Origin: a virus
IMG/VR virus record: IMGVR_UViG_3300046355_000222
Location: 1 to 28,102 of that record
DNA: 28,102 nucleotides
Direction: 5' to 3' (one strand)
Position 1 is the stretch's first letter. Every line of letters starts with the position of its first letter. A program made the position numbers and the translations under genes. The notes below the pieces were generated by a model. The model saw only the letters and a list, made by a program, of their open reading frames with translations. It was not told where the DNA came from and searched no databases. Of the stretch, positions 19,969-27,557 are shown piece after piece.

Positions 19969-20578
19969 CCCCTGCGTTTCCTGCCGTGCAGGATTCCACA
20001 ACGAATGTGATTTCGTTTGGGACGACACATTTGTTGAACCATGTTGCTGTGGCGGTCAAATAAACTTTGACGCCGCAGGCAACGTGAAGTCATCAGGTGG
20101 CGACGAAACAACCACGTCACGCAAAGACATCGACACTGGTTACATTGAGGACGGGTATGAATCTAGCAAATCTTTGGCAGACTACAAAGACCCTATTTCG
20201 ACAGGGCGTAAACGCGCTGCAGAAATGTACCCAATCTCAGCAGGGATGGTTTGTGAGTGGGCTGGTTTGGCTCGTGCAGGTGGCGGTCTTCACCCTATTG
20301 TTGGCTGCATTGGTCGTCCCGCTTCAGACCGCCATCATGGTCCTGATAAGAACACCATGAACAACGCACCAACTAACTTGCATAGGATTTGTGACCACTG
20401 CCACAACACTTGGCATGCGGTTAACGACCCTGCGTATGGTGACCGCCCAGTGCATACTGAACCGTTCATCCCGAAGGGTGAGTTGGGTAAGGACTGGTGG
20501 TTGCATGATGCAGAAACTAAGGCTACCCAAATGGAAGTTTTAGAGTCTGAGGCTAAGCGTTTAGCAGAGGCGCGCTAG
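19949..20578 (+). CDS. HNH endonuclease-like protein with N-terminal Cys cluster
   Basis: This encodes 209 residues from the ATG at 19949, with a GAGG site 7 nt upstream. It overlaps the primase end by 20 bases. Residues 9-34 hold seven or so cysteines (CVSC, NEC and PCCCGG), which could bind zinc. Residues 102-156 form an HNH nuclease: C102, C120, the catalytic-type DRHHGPDKN (H129/H130), N143, then CDHCHNTWH (C148, C151, H152 and H156). HNH enzymes cut DNA; here possible roles are replication, recombination or packaging. It is not an obvious intron or homing gene because it fits the operon frame. Confidence 0.85.
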   Translation: MITGIDDPCVSCRAGFHNECDFVWDDTFVEPCCCGGQINFDAAGNVKSSGGDETTTSRKDIDTGYIEDGYESSKSLADYKDPISTGRKRAAEMYPISAGMVCEWAGLARAGGGLHPIVGCIGRPASDRHHGPDKNTMNNAPTNLHRICDHCHNTWHAVNDPAYGDRPVHTEPFIPKGELGKDWWLHDAETKATQMEVLESEAKRLAEAR

Positions 20579-20583
20579 TTCAG

Positions 20584-20654
20584 TTCCCGATGGTGTAATG
20601 GCAACACTCCGCCCTTTGGAGGCGGCTTTCTTGGTTCGAGTCCAGGTCGGGAAG
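20584..20654 (+). tRNA. tRNA-Gln (anticodon UUG)
   Basis: A full cloverleaf can be drawn. The 7-bp acceptor stem is TTCCCGA / TCGGGAA. The 4-bp D stem is GTGT / ACAC. The anticodon stem is CCGCC / GGCGG with loop CTTTGGA, giving anticodon TTG at 20616-20618. A 4-nt variable loop and T stem CTTGG / CCAGG with loop TTCGAGT follow. The discriminator is G and no CCA is encoded, so it is added later. Gln codon CAA dominates in the A/C-rich virion gene at the left, so this tRNA may support late-gene translation. Confidence 0.95.
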
Positions 20655-20655
20655 C

Positions 20656-20718
20656 AAAAAAACCCAGTCTTGATTATGCGGCGACGAAGTGTCTGTGCAT
20701 AAACAGCGGACTGGGTTT
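20656..20718 (-). terminator. Large structured terminator of the minus-strand tail operon
   Basis: On the minus strand a 10-bp stem AAACCCAGTC / GACTGGGTTT is followed by a T7 run, a classic intrinsic terminator. Its loop is unusually long (39 nt) and contains a second stem TTATGC / GCATAA, and inside it GAC / GTC. It lies between the minus-strand metallophosphoesterase gene and the tRNA. The nested fold suggests a stable RNA 3' end or a small RNA. Confidence 0.8.
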
Positions 20719-20739
20719 GCCTAACTGCAACAGTTAGGC
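20719..20739. terminator. 9-bp hairpin beside the structured terminator
   Basis: GCCTAACTG-CAA-CAGTTAGGC is a perfect stem with a 3-nt loop directly next to the structured terminator. On the plus strand it would form just after the tRNA, and on the minus strand just after the metallophosphoesterase stop. It may help stop transcription in either direction. Confidence 0.65.
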
Positions 20740-20746
20740 GGGGTAA

Positions 20747-21715
20747 CTACATTCTAGCAGTGAACTTGTTTCCACGGAACCAAGCAACGCCATCATTAAT
20801 CTGAACAAGTTCAGTGTAAAACTGCTCATCCTCATCAATGGTAATCACTGCGATTCCTTGTTGCCAGTTTTCGTAATACTTTGCCGCTGAGCCATCAATC
20901 TTCGTGCTGCCATTGACGGATGGTACTGCTCCATCAACTCGGCAGAGGCAACCTGGGCTAATCGCTTGTGACTTAATTGGTCCTTCACGGTCAAAAACCG
21001 TTCTTGACTGGACTTCTTGGCGGTGGATATGCCCAAATACTGTGGAGATATGTGGGGTATCGTTAGTGTAGGCGGCAGCAGTGGACCCGTTACTTCGAAC
21101 CTTAGTGCCATGCATCGCTCGCAAAGTTTTCGTGAGCCAGTATGCGCCCGCAGGGTATGCGTCAATATATTCAACACCAATCTCATCTAGTCGCAAAAGG
21201 TAAGGGACACTCATCACAGGAAGGGTGTCCATGTTTGCACGCTTCAACCCCCAAGCAGAGGCAGCGTTAATGCTAATAAACTTTTCCAACCGACGGTCAT
21301 GGTTGCCTTCGATTAGAACAATCTCCGCCTGTGGACCCGCTGCTGCGCGCTGCTCCTGCAAGAACAAGTGGGCACGGTCAAACGCCTTCTGGGTGGTGTT
21401 AGCGAACGCTGGTTCTTGCTCAAACCTGCCAAATGTTGGCAAGTCTAGATAGTCGCCCAAGTTGATGACACCATCCACGCGGTCGTTGTCAGCCAGCCAT
21501 GACGTAATCTGCATTGCAACATTCATTGCTGCTTCGTCATGGAACGGGTCAAGGACGTCGTTTAGTAGACGGTAACCGATTTGTGGGTCTGGAAGAATGA
21601 CGTGAACCTTGTGTTTGGTTTTAGGTTTCTTGTATTCTTTGGGTGCTTTGATGCACACTGGTTGCGCCTGTATCACAGGTTGCCATGAAAGTTTCGGGGT
21701 CAAGTTATCGAGCAC
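20747..21715 (-). CDS. Calcineurin-like metallophosphoesterase
   Basis: This encodes 322 residues with a GTG start at 21715. The metal-binding motifs occur in order: DPQ (43-45, in place of the usual DxH), GDYLD (87-91), GNHD (137-140), H202 in MHGTKV and GHIH (228-231). These enzymes cut phosphodiester or phosphomonoester bonds with two metal ions. The DPQ variant changes one metal ligand, as in some phage members. It may process nucleic acid or nucleotides. It overlaps the upstream HTH-like gene by 11 bases and ends beside the structured terminator. Confidence 0.9.
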   Translation of the reverse strand: MLDNLTPKLSWQPVIQAQPVCIKAPKEYKKPKTKHKVHVILPDPQIGYRLLNDVLDPFHDEAAMNVAMQITSWLADNDRVDGVINLGDYLDLPTFGRFEQEPAFANTTQKAFDRAHLFLQEQRAAAGPQAEIVLIEGNHDRRLEKFISINAASAWGLKRANMDTLPVMSVPYLLRLDEIGVEYIDAYPAGAYWLTKTLRAMHGTKVRSNGSTAAAYTNDTPHISTVFGHIHRQEVQSRTVFDREGPIKSQAISPGCLCRVDGAVPSVNGSTKIDGSAAKYYENWQQGIAVITIDEDEQFYTELVQINDGVAWFRGNKFTARM

Positions 21716-21926
21716 AGGAGCACGCTTTCTTTCTGTGGTTTGTTACGGCACCTTTGTGCACTTTGAAGCCGCGTTCACGCAAAGCGTCTGACAGGGCGTT
21801 ACCTGTCCAGAGCGGTGATGCTATTGCTTCCATAAGAATGTCGTAGTCAGCTTTGTCTAGTTCGGCTGCTTTGCTCATCAGTACGCATAGGGCGTCCTGT
21901 TTTTTGGGCGCTAGTCCTTCTAACAT
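21705..21926 (-). CDS. Small HTH-like protein of unknown function
   Basis: This encodes 73 residues with an AAGGAG site 5 nt before the ATG. The C-terminal half (TGNALSDALRERGFKVHKGAVTNHRKKACSC) resembles a helix-turn-helix with a basic end, as in small phage DNA-binding proteins. It overlaps the metallophosphoesterase gene by 11 bases, so the two are co-expressed. A short gap (21927-21968) separates it from the zinc ribbon upstream. Confidence 0.7.
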   Translation of the reverse strand: MLEGLAPKKQDALCVLMSKAAELDKADYDILMEAIASPLWTGNALSDALRERGFKVHKGAVTNHRKKACSCAR

Positions 21927-21968
21927 GTGTCTCCTTCATGTAGCACTTGAGAGTTAGTCTAGCAGTTT

Positions 21969-22094
21969 TTACTTTTTGTCAGTGATTTCTTGACCGCAAG
22001 CACCACAAATGCAAGTGTCTGCTGGGTCTTCGAACGGGATGCTTATTTCAGCGTTCTCACAGTTTGGGGTGTGGCATGTTAGTTGAATTATCAT
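21969..22094 (-). CDS. Tiny zinc-ribbon protein
   Basis: This encodes 41 residues from the ATG at 22094. Cysteines lie in CHTPNC (7-12) and CICGAC (about 29-34), a zinc-ribbon pattern. Its start overlaps the stop of the tail-fibre gene (TAATG). A longer frame from 22178 would run inside the fibre gene and was rejected. Partner unknown. Confidence 0.65.
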   Translation of the reverse strand: MIIQLTCHTPNCENAEISIPFEDPADTCICGACGQEITDKK

Positions 22095-24700
22095 TATCCG
22101 CCTGCTGCTCCTGATGTCATTTGAATTGCTTGGTAGTAACCCGAACGGGACACAGCTCCCGCAGAGCCACCCGCCCAAGCGTAAATGGTGAACCCTGTAG
22201 TTGATACGCTGGCAATAGTTGCCGACGTGACCGATGTGCTTGAAGCCATTGTCACGGTGACGATTGGGGCTTGAGTGAAACGGCTTGCAGGGAACGTAAC
22301 AGATGCGTTACCTGTGAACGCTGTGATGGTGTTTGCTGCCATGCGGTACGGGATACCTGTTGAGCCTGGTTCGGGGCGTGCAGCCAACGCCGTTTCCAAA
22401 CCAACAATTTGCGACTGAGCAAGTGTCAGGACGTCTGAACCGCCAGTGCCGTGCGACGATGCGTGAGCCGTCGGTGTGCGGGCGTTGCTCAGGCGTGAGT
22501 CGGTAGTGATTACGGCTGTGCCTGTGACTTGCGACGGGGCGATGGCAGAAGAACTTGTTAAGTAGGTTGAAGAATCTACCGACCCATCTGCCTTGAGGAA
22601 TTGGCTAGATGTTCCGCCAGTTTTTATGAAGGATGCGCCAGTAATGTTTCCAGCAGAATCTACCTTCGCTAGTACTGCCTGTGTAGAATCTTGCCATTGT
22701 GTTAGGTCAGCAGTTTGAGAAGCCGAACCGCGAATCGTTGAACCGATTTGAGTGGTAGAAGCAGTCTGTATGTCTAGTCGCCCAGCACCAGCAGCGCCAC
22801 CTGCAACCAATCGTCCAGACTGACTGATGAGTGAGCCACCTGCTGATACGTTGGCAAGAACAGTTCCGCTAGAGTTCTGCCATTCTGTCAAACTAGCAGT
22901 TTGAGACGCAGCGCCACGAACCCTAAGTGGTAGCGTCGATGCTGACCCCGCGTTGAAAATTCCGTAAGCGTTAGTGTTTATTCCGCCAAATGAATCTATA
23001 AATGCAGTTGCCACACCTGAACTGTTTTGCCATTCCTGCAAGTTAGCAGTCTGAGAAACAGCACCCCGAAGCACCAAAGGAATCTGCGAAGCACCAAAAG
23101 CATAAGAAGTAATGTTACCCAAAGCAGTCGAACCACCAACAGATAAAAACCCATTCTTATCAACAACACTTCGATAAGACCCGTTTAATGACCAAACCTG
23201 CATATGGTTAGTTGGTGACGCTGGCGTATTTATTTGAAGTCCGATAGTGCCAACTGCGCCAGTATTGATAACCTGCGCACCAGTAAAAGTGTTCCCACCA
23301 GCCAAGTTAGCCTTAGCACCCAAATCAGATACAAGGTTCGTAACCTGCGATTGAGCAATAGCAAGAGTTGACTGGGCGGTGTTCACCCAAGCTGAACCGT
23401 TAAACTTCAGTAAGTCGCCTGACGCTGCAGACCCTGTGAACACGTCGTGCAGTTCGTTCAGTTCGTAACCGTTCTGCACCTTAACAAGGATTTCACCATT
23501 AGTGGCATGCTTGCGTGTAACGACACCTAGGTAAACTGAGTGCGCTGGTTTTGCTGGAGGTGCACCGTACACGCGCCCACCTGCCGTACCTGACAACCAA
23601 ACGCTGTCGCCTGCAGCGGTTGCGCCTGATGTGTCAATGCCTGTTAGCAGACCGTTTGTGACAATGTAACCTAAACCGTTTACGGCTAGGTCTTGGTAAA
23701 GCAAACCTAAAGTTTTTGATGACGTTGTTTCTGTGTCTGCGTCGGCTAGGCTGACAAGAACGTTGTCGCCGTTTGCGCCAGAAATGTATACCGCTTGACC
23801 TTTTGTTACCGAACCACCCGTGTCGTTCTTCACGTAATCAAGCAGCGGGGTTTCTAGTTTTGCGTTTGCGATAGCGTCGAACGATAGTGTGGATGTTCCG
23901 CTGTCCCAGACAATAGGTGACGTTGCGGTGATGGTTGGTGGTGGGGTATCAACCCATTCGGTGTCGTAGTCGGTTGCGGAGTTTTTTGCTAGGATTTGTC
24001 CAGTTGTGCCGCCAGCGGCGACGCCAGGTCCAGCGGGTCCTGTTGGTCCAGTGGGACCAGTTGCGCCTGTGGGTCCAGTCGGTCCAGCGGGTCCAGTCGC
24101 ACCAGTCGGACCAGTCGCACCATCTAAACCATCTGCGCCGTCAGCCCCAGCGGGACCAGTTGGCCCTGTTGGACCCGTGGCACCTGTAGCACCCGTTGCG
24201 CCCGCTGGTCCAGTCGCACCCGCTGGTCCAGTCGCACCTGTTGGTCCAGTAGGTCCAATAAGCGAGTCAAGCCACTCAGCCTCAGTTCCGACAAACCCGT
24301 TTGCGACGGCAACCTCGTAAGCGGACGCACCATCGGCACCATCCGCCCCGTCTGCACCATCAGTTCCGTTAGTTCCATTGGTTCCGTTAGTTCCAGCAGC
24401 ACCCGTTGCGCCCGTCGCACCAGTGGCACCCGTGGCACCATCCGCACCGTCAGCGCCTACGAGGGATGCGAGCCAAGCAGACTCGCTGCCAGAGAACCCA
24501 TTAGCAACAGCGATGTCATACGCCGAGTCGCCCGCTGCGCCCTGCGTAAAGTAAGGGAGACTCACCCAGTTAGTTTCGCCATCACCAACCTTCACCTTCA
24601 TAGTGTCAGTCTCTACAGCAAACTCACGCTCAGCAAGAATCGGGTTGACGCTAGTCCAAGTTGCGGCGAGGTCGCCGCGCAACTGAATACGAATAGCCAT
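22094..24700 (-). CDS. Long tail fibre with collagen-like stalk
   Basis: This encodes 868 residues. Residues 1-52 ([43 protein letters not shown]) resemble the phage Mtd-type N-terminal attachment domain. About 81-235 is a Gly-X-Y collagen-like stalk, interrupted by [18 protein letters not shown], which also occurs earlier as [18 protein letters not shown]. Three repeats of about 30 residues (RGxxSQTAxLxxWQ) lie at about 540-570, 593-625 and 652-685. The C-terminal 150 residues are beta-rich, probably the receptor-binding tip. It likely forms a trimer that binds the host surface. Its start overlaps the gene upstream (TAATG). Confidence 0.88.
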   Translation of the reverse strand: MAIRIQLRGDLAATWTSVNPILAEREFAVETDTMKVKVGDGETNWVSLPYFTQGAAGDSAYDIAVANGFSGSESAWLASLVGADGADGATGATGATGATGAAGTNGTNGTNGTDGADGADGADGASAYEVAVANGFVGTEAEWLDSLIGPTGPTGATGPAGATGPAGATGATGATGPTGPTGPAGADGADGLDGATGPTGATGPAGPTGPTGATGPTGPTGPAGPGVAAGGTTGQILAKNSATDYDTEWVDTPPPTITATSPIVWDSGTSTLSFDAIANAKLETPLLDYVKNDTGGSVTKGQAVYISGANGDNVLVSLADADTETTSSKTLGLLYQDLAVNGLGYIVTNGLLTGIDTSGATAAGDSVWLSGTAGGRVYGAPPAKPAHSVYLGVVTRKHATNGEILVKVQNGYELNELHDVFTGSAASGDLLKFNGSAWVNTAQSTLAIAQSQVTNLVSDLGAKANLAGGNTFTGAQVINTGAVGTIGLQINTPASPTNHMQVWSLNGSYRSVVDKNGFLSVGGSTALGNITSYAFGASQIPLVLRGAVSQTANLQEWQNSSGVATAFIDSFGGINTNAYGIFNAGSASTLPLRVRGAASQTASLTEWQNSSGTVLANVSAGGSLISQSGRLVAGGAAGAGRLDIQTASTTQIGSTIRGSASQTADLTQWQDSTQAVLAKVDSAGNITGASFIKTGGTSSQFLKADGSVDSSTYLTSSSAIAPSQVTGTAVITTDSRLSNARTPTAHASSHGTGGSDVLTLAQSQIVGLETALAARPEPGSTGIPYRMAANTITAFTGNASVTFPASRFTQAPIVTVTMASSTSVTSATIASVSTTGFTIYAWAGGSAGAVSRSGYYQAIQMTSGAAGG
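24010..24455 (-). repeat. Collagen-type Gly-X-Y coding repeats
   Basis: Dense 9-base and 18-base repeats (units such as GGTCCAGTC read on the plus strand) encode Gly-Pro-Thr, Gly-Ala-Thr and Gly-Asp-Ala triplets in two blocks. Such repeats expand and shrink easily, so fibre length may vary between isolates. They look array-like but are coding repeats. Confidence 0.8.
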
Positions 24701-24954
24701 TAGATAGAACCGCCGTCAATAGTAGGTAAACCGCCAAAAAGAGTGTCAGCCCGTCCGCCGTCAATGTTCATCCAGCCACCATCAATGTCATCAAACTTAA
24801 TCCTCTTCGAATCACGCCCATTATGAGTGTGACTTCCAGGCGACGCTTGTGTAGGTCCTTGACCCAACGTATGATGGAGTGCTGTTGCGCTAGAATCCTT
24901 ATCCGAGTACAAGTGAAACTGATTCACTTCGTCTGGAGAGGGTATAGTAGCCAT
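24700..24954 (-). CDS. Tail-fibre-associated small protein
   Basis: This encodes 84 residues. It contains [20 protein letters not shown], like phage tail or baseplate proteins that carry a HTHnG motif, then an acidic Asp/Gly-rich end with the doublet NIDGG...LPTIDGG seen in tail proteins. The start at 24954 was chosen because a TATAAT -10 box sits exactly 6 nt before it, with no ribosome binding site, giving a leaderless transcript. Its stop overlaps the tail-fibre start. It is the first gene of the minus-strand fibre operon. Confidence 0.75.
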   Translation of the reverse strand: MATIPSPDEVNQFHLYSDKDSSATALHHTLGQGPTQASPGSHTHNGRDSKRIKFDDIDGGWMNIDGGRADTLFGGLPTIDGGSI

Positions 24955-24956
24955 GC

Positions 24957-24966
24957 TAGAATTATA
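24957..24966. promoter_or_regulatory. Overlapping divergent -10 boxes, one leaderless
   Basis: On the minus strand TATAAT (24966-24961) is followed by 6 nt and the ATG at 24954. On the plus strand TAGAAT (24957-24962) is preceded by TGC, an extended -10 form, and would start near 24968 before the nuclease gene's AAGGAG site. The two boxes share two bases, so polymerase could bind only one way at a time and the two operons may compete. Confidence 0.65.
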
Positions 24967-24988
24967 CCGCACCAAATAAGGAGACGAC

Positions 24989-25420
24989 ATGAGCAAAGCC
25001 AAAGACATTGGTACACGCGCTGAAACCGCTGTACGCAACCACCTACTATCCGCAGGATACTCCCCGCTAGAAGCACACCGCAACGTCCTAAAAGGTTCAG
25101 CGGACGAAGGCGACGTGTGGTTACGCACCGCAGGCGGGTTGATGGTGTTTGAAATTAAAGGCGGAAAGATGGCTAAGGAGGCATCGTATGGTCAGATTGA
25201 AAAATGGTTCCAAGAAGCACAACTGGAGAGAGACAATGCTCACGGCAAGTTTGGCTTTCTGGTCACTCAGCGTGCAGGCGTTGGCTACCCTCGTGCTGGT
25301 GAATGGTGGGCTTACGCCAAACTCGGTGACCTATTTTACCTTCGCAACCGTCTTGAATCTGACAACGACACTTTGGTTCGTATTCGGCTCCAAGAACTAA
25401 CAGAATTGATTCGTGGCTAA
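24989..25420 (+). CDS. PD-(D/E)XK nuclease, Holliday-junction-resolvase-like
   Basis: This encodes 143 residues with an AAGGAG site. The motif order is GTRAE (E12), DEGDVWL (D at about 40-42), FEIKGG (E55 and K57) and a following helix GQIEKWFQEAQLE. This is typical of small PD-(D/E)XK enzymes such as Hjc-type resolvases, which cut branched DNA. In phages this can resolve replication intermediates before packaging. The terminase gene overlaps its end by 8 bases, supporting that role. Confidence 0.8.
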   Translation: MSKAKDIGTRAETAVRNHLLSAGYSPLEAHRNVLKGSADEGDVWLRTAGGLMVFEIKGGKMAKEASYGQIEKWFQEAQLERDNAHGKFGFLVTQRAGVGYPRAGEWWAYAKLGDLFYLRNRLESDNDTLVRIRLQELTELIRG

Positions 25421-26948
25421 AGAAACCTTCGACCTGTCCGAAGTCCTCCTCCAACTAGGAGAAGGGCTGAACGAGTCTGCCCACGCCCCAAACCTGTACA
25501 ACTACAAACCATCTTCAAAGCAAGAGCAGTTCCATGCGATGAAAAACAAAGACAGGTTGTATATTGGTGGTAACCGTTCAGGAAAGTCGCTCGGCTCAAC
25601 CATTGAAGCAATCTGGTGGCTCACGCATACGCACCCGTATCGCAAGACCCCAGAAGGACCTGTTAGAGGGCGAGTAGTAGCCGTCGACTTCCTGAACGGT
25701 GTAGACAAAATTATTCTCCCCCTATACCAACAATGGCTTCCAAAGAAGTACCTCATTGACGGAAGTTGGGAGAAGTCTTACTCTCGTGAACGCCACGTAC
25801 TAACCCTCAACAATGGGTCATTTGTAGAGTTCATGTCCCAAGACCAAGACCTAGACAAGTTCGCAGGTTCATCCCGACACTTCATCCACTTCGACGAAGA
25901 GTGCCCAAAGTCTGTGTTCCTAGAATGTTTGGCACGTCTCGTGGACACAAACGGTGACTGGTGGATGTCGCAAACACCAGTCGCAGGAATGGAATGGATT
26001 TTTGACGACATATATATTCCCGCAAAAGAAGGCACCAAAGACATTGGCATCGTTGAAGCAAGCATGGAGGACAACCCTTCGCTTACTAAAGAAGCCATTG
26101 ACCGTTACATGTCTCAACTTACGGCAGAAGAACAACTCATCCGCAAACACGGACAATACGTCCATCTTGGCGGTTCAGTCTTTCCAGAATTTTCACCTCT
26201 TACACACTGTATTCCTAGAGGGCAGTTCAAACCCACTAGCAGACATCGCATTATTCGAACAATGGATTCGGGATACACCAACCCCACAGTCTGGTTGTGG
26301 ATGGCAGTTGACGAAGACGGAACTATTGTCGTCTTCAAAGAGCACTACCAAGCCAAACTAAACGTCGCTGAGCACGCAGCCATCGTCAACCGTATGACTG
26401 ACGAAATTCTGCGCGAAACAGGCGGCGAAGTGTTCCTCACCACAGGCGACCCAGCCATCAAACAAACCAAAGAACACACGGGCACATCTATCCTGCACGA
26501 ATACTCCAAGTACGGCATCTACATTGCCGTTGACGCCATCCCAAACGACAGGCGAGTAGGCTTGGAAAAGATTCAGCAGTACATGAAAATCAACCCTAGA
26601 ACCAAAAAACCTTACCTGATGTTCACGGACGACTGCATGCACCTCATCGCTGAACTTCCAAAACTTAAATGGAAAAAGCATGCGTCGGTCAAAGTTGCTG
26701 AACAAAAAAATAAACTAGAAGACATCCGCGACAAAGACAATCACTGCTATGATGCTTTGAAGTACGCAATGACATTCATGGATGACCTTGCACCCGAACG
26801 AGAACGCCCCAACGAAGGCAACAAAGAGTTCCACAACGCCTTCAAAACCAGTTTCCCTGCAACATCCAAATTTGCAGAGTATGATGATAACAACGAATGG
26901 GGCGCTTCTTGGAGGAGTGCTGGAGCAATAAGCGAACTAGAAGGATAA
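25413..26948 (+). CDS. terL: Terminase large subunit
   Basis: This encodes 511 residues from a GTG start. The ATPase part has Walker A GGNRSGKS (52-59) and Walker B HFIHFDEE (156-163). The nuclease part has MDSGYTNPT (D285), GDPAI (D346) and the late DKDNHCYDALKY, the usual RNase-H-like set. TerL pumps and cuts DNA into the capsid. It overlaps the nuclease gene by 8 bases with no clear ribosome binding site, so it depends on coupling. A small terminase subunit was not found next to it; the protein at 5373-6098 is a candidate. Confidence 0.95.
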   Translation: MAKETFDLSEVLLQLGEGLNESAHAPNLYNYKPSSKQEQFHAMKNKDRLYIGGNRSGKSLGSTIEAIWWLTHTHPYRKTPEGPVRGRVVAVDFLNGVDKIILPLYQQWLPKKYLIDGSWEKSYSRERHVLTLNNGSFVEFMSQDQDLDKFAGSSRHFIHFDEECPKSVFLECLARLVDTNGDWWMSQTPVAGMEWIFDDIYIPAKEGTKDIGIVEASMEDNPSLTKEAIDRYMSQLTAEEQLIRKHGQYVHLGGSVFPEFSPLTHCIPRGQFKPTSRHRIIRTMDSGYTNPTVWLWMAVDEDGTIVVFKEHYQAKLNVAEHAAIVNRMTDEILRETGGEVFLTTGDPAIKQTKEHTGTSILHEYSKYGIYIAVDAIPNDRRVGLEKIQQYMKINPRTKKPYLMFTDDCMHLIAELPKLKWKKHASVKVAEQKNKLEDIRDKDNHCYDALKYAMTFMDDLAPERERPNEGNKEFHNAFKTSFPATSKFAEYDDNNEWGASWRSAGAISELEG

Positions 26949-26949
26949 T

Positions 26950-27390
26950 ATGAGACACTTTAACTTTTTCGAAAACGGTGGACCTTTCCCAAGCGCATGC
27001 CTATCATGCGGAAACAACGCCAAACTATTCGACCTTGGACGTGAACTACAAAACGGTGGCATGGCGCAACTATGCCTCACCTGCGCATCAGAACTAGCCG
27101 ACTTCATCGGCTACACCCCAGCAGCACCAGCAAAAACAGAAATCGCTGCACTAAAGGCTGAAATCGTTTCACGTGAAACTGAACTAGCCAAAGTACCGAA
27201 CCAAGTAGAGGACCTCATCAATGGAATACGTTCTAGCATTACTGATTTTATCTTTGTCGTTTCTTACAGCGATGACAATAATCAGCATCAGACTGTTTCG
27301 GACCCTCAGCCTGCAACAGATGCAGATAGCCCAGAGCGAGAAGCAGCGTCAAGAAACCCTAAAGCACCTAGCAAACCTGCTCGCAAGTAA
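26950..27390 (+). CDS. Zinc-ribbon and coiled-coil protein, overlapped by the next gene
   Basis: This encodes 146 residues. CLSC (17-20) and CLTC (42-45) form a zinc ribbon at the N-terminus. Residues 60-90 are a coiled coil (AKTEIAALKAEIVSRETELAKV), and the tail is Ser/Pro/Lys-rich. The last 170 bases also encode the start of the next gene in another frame, so the low-complexity tail may be the frame's consequence. It lies between terminase and portal. Function unknown. Confidence 0.75.
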   Translation: MRHFNFFENGGPFPSACLSCGNNAKLFDLGRELQNGGMAQLCLTCASELADFIGYTPAAPAKTEIAALKAEIVSRETELAKVPNQVEDLINGIRSSITDFIFVVSYSDDNNQHQTVSDPQPATDADSPEREAASRNPKAPSKPARK

Positions 27391-27553
27391 AGACCCACTC
27401 GCGTTCCAACAAGTGCAATCTGTCTCATCTATTCCAGAGACAGGGTATACTGGACCTATACTATCTGGCGACGAGATAGAACTAGGCTTATTGGAAGAAG
27501 ACGCCGACGCGATTGATGCAGCGTTCAGGCGCTTCGTGACAGATTCGGAATAA
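27221..27553 (+). CDS. Membrane-anchored coiled-coil protein in an overlapping frame
   Basis: This encodes 110 residues. Residues 4-25 (LALLILSLSFLTAMTIISIRLF) are one membrane helix, followed by a Gln/Glu/Leu-rich coiled coil and an acidic end. The first 170 bases overlap the previous gene in another frame, and a GAGG lies upstream of the ATG. Membrane-anchored coiled-coil proteins coded in overlapping frames recall the Rz/Rz1 spanin arrangement, but the location in the packaging region and the lack of a lipobox make that weak. Confidence 0.7.
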   Translation: MEYVLALLILSLSFLTAMTIISIRLFRTLSLQQMQIAQSEKQRQETLKHLANLLASKDPLAFQQVQSVSSIPETGYTGPILSGDEIELGLLEEDADAIDAAFRRFVTDSE

Positions 27554-27557
27554 ACAC

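Noticed and set aside
20584-20654. tRNA as an integration (att) site
   Set aside because: No duplicate of the tRNA 3' end and no integrase were found, so a normal phage tRNA is the simpler reading.
24010-24455. Array-like repeats resembling a CRISPR locus
   Set aside because: The period is 9 or 18 bases with no unique spacers; they code in frame for Gly-X-Y triplets of the tail fibre.
22094-24700. Possible diversity-generating target gene because of the Mtd-like N-terminus
   Set aside because: No reverse transcriptase, template repeat or variable C-type-lectin end was seen in the window.
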